From NCBI RefSeq assembly GCF_002198715.1, contig NZ_MWLK01000030.1, positions 252,112 to 316,111 of the forward strand: a DNA stretch of 64,000 bases, given 5' to 3'. Position numbers and translations under genes: made by a program. Below the pieces are notes generated by a model, which had not been told where the DNA came from, did no database searches, and saw only the letters and a program-made list of their open reading frames with translations. This DNA is from Rhodomicrobium sp. R_RK_3 (GTDB lineage: Bacteria; Pseudomonadota; Alphaproteobacteria; Rhizobiales; Rhodomicrobiaceae). Positions 61,749 to 64,000 of this stretch are shown one piece after another. Positions within the stretch are counted from its first letter, which is position 1. Every line of letters starts with the position of its first letter.

Positions 61749-62736
61749 CCTGATCAAACTGACAGGAAGCCAGGAAGCCACCAATCGCCGTCGCCAGATG
61801 TTGCAAACGGCTTTCGGCGCCGAGATCGCGCAGGCCCTTGCCGATCCTTCCGTCATAGAGGTGATGGTCAACCCGGACGGCAAGCTCTGGGTCGACCAGA
61901 TTCCGGAGGGCCGCAGCAATACCGGCGAGACCGTCAGTGCCGCGGAGACGGAGCGGATCATTCGCCTCGTCGCCAGTCATACGCGGCGGGAGGTGCATGC
62001 CGGCGCGCCAATCCTCTCGGCAGAGTTGCCCAACACGGGCGAGCGCTTCGAGGGGCTCATCCCGCCCGTTGCCCCTGCTCCTTGCTTCGCGATCCGCAAG
62101 CCGGCGCAAAGCGTCTTCCGGCTCGGCGACTATATTGCCAGCCAGATACTGACGGCTACCCAAGCCGAGGCGCTGACCGAGGCCGTCCGTGAGCGCTGGA
62201 ACATCGTTGTCGTGGGCGGCACCTCGTCGGGCAAGACAACCCTCGTCAACGCTCTCCTGGCCGAGGTCGCGACGATGGATGAGCGGGTCGTCATCCTCGA
62301 GGATACGCGCGAGCTGCAATGTGCTGCCCCCGATTGCGTCAGGCTGCGCACCAAACCGGGGGTGGCGTCTCTTGCCGATCTCGTCCGCTCGACACTTCGC
62401 CTGCGGCCCGACCGCATCATCGTCGGCGAGGTGCGCGGTGCCGAGGCGCTCGACATGCTCAAGGCCTGGAATACCGGCCATCCCGGCGGCATCACCACGC
62501 TCCATGCCAATTCGGCAGCAAGTGCACTCATCCGGCTCGAGCAACTCGTGCAGGAGGCCGTCATCACCGTGCCGCGCGCCCTCATCGCCGAGGCGATCGA
62601 TCTCATCGTGTTTTTGAGCGGGCGCGGCGCCGCCCGCCGGGTGGAGAGCCTTCTCAGACTCAAAGGTCTCGACGCTCAAGGCGGCTATCGCCTTGAGGCG
62701 CTCGATCACGCTGCAAATTTGGAGCGAGTGCTATGA
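61741..62736 (+). CDS. trbB: TrbB/VirB11-type secretion ATPase
   Basis: 331 residues from ATG 61741, spaced well from GGGAG; an in-frame ATG at 61732 is nearer to it. It has the VirB11 order: DPSVIEVMVNPDGKLWVDQ, Walker A VVVGGTSSGKTTLVNALLAE, Asp box ILEDTRELQ, Walker B RIIVGEVRGAEALDML and the His box GGITTLHANSA. It is a hexameric ATPase that powers pilus assembly and DNA export on the cytoplasmic side. It overlaps copG and, with ATGA, trbC. Confidence 0.92.
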   Translation: MVDLIKLTGSQEATNRRRQMLQTAFGAEIAQALADPSVIEVMVNPDGKLWVDQIPEGRSNTGETVSAAETERIIRLVASHTRREVHAGAPILSAELPNTGERFEGLIPPVAPAPCFAIRKPAQSVFRLGDYIASQILTATQAEALTEAVRERWNIVVVGGTSSGKTTLVNALLAEVATMDERVVILEDTRELQCAAPDCVRLRTKPGVASLADLVRSTLRLRPDRIIVGEVRGAEALDMLKAWNTGHPGGITTLHANSAASALIRLEQLVQEAVITVPRALIAEAIDLIVFLSGRGAARRVESLLRLKGLDAQGGYRLEALDHAANLERVL

Positions 62737-63152
62737 CCCGTCAGCTTCAACATCATCCGATCCCGAGTTTTGGCAAGGTCAATGCGAGACGCGGCCTCAA
62801 TGTTAAACGCGCCGCGGCGCTGACCCCCCTACGCCTTGTCTTACAATGCGGGGGACTGATCGTCCTGGCCCTGATCGTGTTTGTTGCGATGAGCCAGGAG
62901 GCGCACGCCGCCGGATCCGGCCTGCCCTGGGAGGCTCCGCTGGAGCGTATTCTGGAATCCATCGAAGGCCCGGTCGCCAAGGTCGTTGCGGTGCTCATCA
63001 TCATAGTCACGGGGCTCAGCCTGGCGTTCGGCGATATGTCCGGCGGCTTCCGGCGGCTGATCCAGATCGTCTTTGGTCTGACCATCGCCTTTGCCGCCAC
63101 CTCCTTCTTCCTCACATTTTTTTCCTTCGCCGGCGGCGCACTGATCAACTGA
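62733..63152 (+). CDS. trbC: TrbC/VirB2-type conjugative pilin
   Basis: 139 residues. A long basic N-terminus precedes a signal helix (LVLQCGGLIVLALIVFVAM) with a cleavage site after EAHA. The mature pilin has two hydrophobic helices, VAKVVAVLIIIVTGLSLAF and LIQIVFGLTIAFAATSFFLT, with a short polar loop between them. It forms the conjugative pilus. Start overlaps the trbB stop (ATGA). The N-terminal extension is longer than usual. Confidence 0.85.
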   Translation: MTRQLQHHPIPSFGKVNARRGLNVKRAAALTPLRLVLQCGGLIVLALIVFVAMSQEAHAAGSGLPWEAPLERILESIEGPVAKVVAVLIIIVTGLSLAFGDMSGGFRRLIQIVFGLTIAFAATSFFLTFFSFAGGALIN

Positions 63153-63165
63153 AAGGCCTCATCTC

Positions 63166-63438
63166 ATGCATCACTCGCCTGACACCATTCCCGGCTTTGG
63201 AGTGCCCCTGCACCGTTCCTTGACCGAACCGGTATTGCTGGCCGGCGCCCCGCGCGGCTTCGCCATCCTGGTCGGCACGCTCGCCGCGGCGATCGGCCTG
63301 GGGCTCCGCCTCTGGCTCGCCGGGCTGATCATCGCTGTTGCTGGCCACGCGCTTGCGGTCTGGGTCACCAAACGCGACCCGGCCTTTCTCACCGTCCTCT
63401 CCCGGCACAGCCGCCACAAAGGATTCCTGTCATGCTGA
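63166..63438 (+). CDS. trbD: TrbD/VirB3-type membrane protein
   Basis: 90 residues. PGFGVPLHRSLTEPVLLAGA is the conserved VirB3/TrbD start, followed by two membrane helices (FAILVGTLAAAIGLGL and LAGLIIAVAGHALAVWV) and TKRDPAFLTVLSRHSRHKGF. It joins TrbE at the inner-membrane complex. The next gene starts inside its end. Confidence 0.9.
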   Translation: MHHSPDTIPGFGVPLHRSLTEPVLLAGAPRGFAILVGTLAAAIGLGLRLWLAGLIIAVAGHALAVWVTKRDPAFLTVLSRHSRHKGFLSC

Positions 63439-64000
63439 ACCTTGCCGAATATCGCCGCAAAAGCGCGAGCCTTGCGGACTACCTGCCCTGGGCCTGTCTC
63501 GTCGCGCCCGGCATCGTTCTCAACAAGGACGGGTCACTGCAGCGAACAATCGCCTATCGCGGTCCCGACCTTGACAGCGCCACGCCCGCCGAGCTTGTCG
63601 CCATCACCGCGCGGCTCAATCTGATGCTGAAACGGTTCGGCGAGGGCTGGGCGCTGTTTTTCGAGGCCGATCGCATCCCGGCGCACAGCTACCCGGGCGA
63701 GCGTTTTGCCGATCCGGCATCATGGCTGGTTGATCGCGAACGACACGCCGCCTTCAGCGCCAGGGATGCCTATTATGAGAGCCGGTATTACCTGACACTG
63801 CTTTACCTGCCCCCGGTCGAGCATGAGCGCCGCGCCGAGCGGCTGCTCATCGAGCGCAATGGCGAGATCGCACCGGCTCCGGACGGAATGGCGCAGCTCG
63901 AATGGTTTGCGACCGAGACCCGGCGCGTCATCGACCTGCTGAGCGCGCTCTTCCCCGAACACTACCCGCTCGGCGATGCCGAGACGCTGACCTATCTGCA
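63432..64000 (+). CDS. trbE: TrbE/VirB4-type secretion ATPase, partial
   Basis: 189 codons from ATG 63432 run open to the end of the window. MLNLAEYRRKSASLADYLPW and VLNKDGSLQRTIAYRGPDLD are the standard TrbE start, followed by FGEGWALFFEADRIPAHSYP. The ATPase half (Walker motifs) lies beyond the window. It is the largest ATPase of the Trb channel. It overlaps trbD by 7 bases. Confidence 0.9.
   Translation, partial: MLNLAEYRRKSASLADYLPWACLVAPGIVLNKDGSLQRTIAYRGPDLDSATPAELVAITARLNLMLKRFGEGWALFFEADRIPAHSYPGERFADPASWLVDRERHAAFSARDAYYESRYYLTLLYLPPVEHERRAERLLIERNGEIAPAPDGMAQLEWFATETRRVIDLLSALFPEHYPLGDAETLTYL

Noticed and set aside
1-64000. CRISPR arrays, tRNA or rRNA genes, integrase and att sites
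   Set aside because: No regularly spaced repeats, cloverleaf genes, ribosomal segments, tyrosine integrase or large serine integrase with an intact catalytic region were found on either strand; the only serine recombinase is a fragment of a different element.

Overview
The window reads as the interior of an integrative and conjugative element (ICE), or a closely related plasmid, from a high-GC alphaproteobacterium, probably Hyphomicrobiales (the Rhizobium/Mesorhizobium/Bradyrhizobium side). This is inferred from the DUF3363 (RlxS-type) relaxase, the traG-copG-trbBCDE transfer block, the ArdC/ParB/strawberry-notch/Toprim/DUF2493/DUF736 maintenance block and the IS remnants. No integrase, attachment site, tRNA, rRNA or CRISPR array is visible, and the right edge cuts trbE, so neither end of the element is inside the window.

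Layout. 0.2-1.7 kb: a HigB-like toxin with a long XRE-ImmA/IrrE antitoxin. 2.1-4.8 kb: an AbiE system whose toxin carries an apparent WYL-like domain and a C-terminal zinc ribbon, followed by a HEPN-like gene. 4.9-6.1 kb: a DmeF-type cation exporter and a truncated second transporter. 6.3-7.8 kb: a DUF4145/HEPN-like gene among gene scraps. 8.2-20.4 kb: a complete Druantia type II candidate (C5 methyltransferase, two large uncharacterised proteins, a 1949-residue DUF1998 helicase) with a convergent Vsr mismatch endonuclease. 20.6-25.4 kb: a long prokaryotic Argonaute with an apparently dead PIWI site, its adjacent PD-(D/E)XK nuclease and a second nuclease-like gene. 25.8-31.3 kb: two XRE regulators, the relaxase and small ICE genes. 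31.3-40.7 kb: a decayed accessory zone holding a broken epimerase, two broken GNAT genes, IS66/IS21/IS3/serine-recombinase scraps and an orphan immunity-gene cluster (Imm30, MORN/YwqK-like, DUF4304-like, SUKH and unknowns). 41.2-56.5 kb: a long minus-strand ICE maintenance block. 56.7-59.0 kb: a broken DUF4143 ATPase and a proline iminopeptidase. 59.3-64.0 kb: the coupling protein and the start of the trb type IV secretion operon.

How the parts work together. RlxS nicks and leads the DNA, TraG couples it to the Trb channel, and ArdC, ParB and the helicase/primase-like proteins probably protect and stabilise the element in transit and in new hosts. The cargo is dominated by anti-phage or anti-plasmid systems: abortive infection (HigBA, AbiE, Argonaute-nuclease) and DNA-targeting Druantia.

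At least eight otherwise recognisable genes carry stops or frameshifts, while very long genes (druE, the strawberry-notch helicase, parB) are intact. Several intergenic leaders of the maintenance block fold into similar GC-rich hairpins just upstream of the ribosome binding site.
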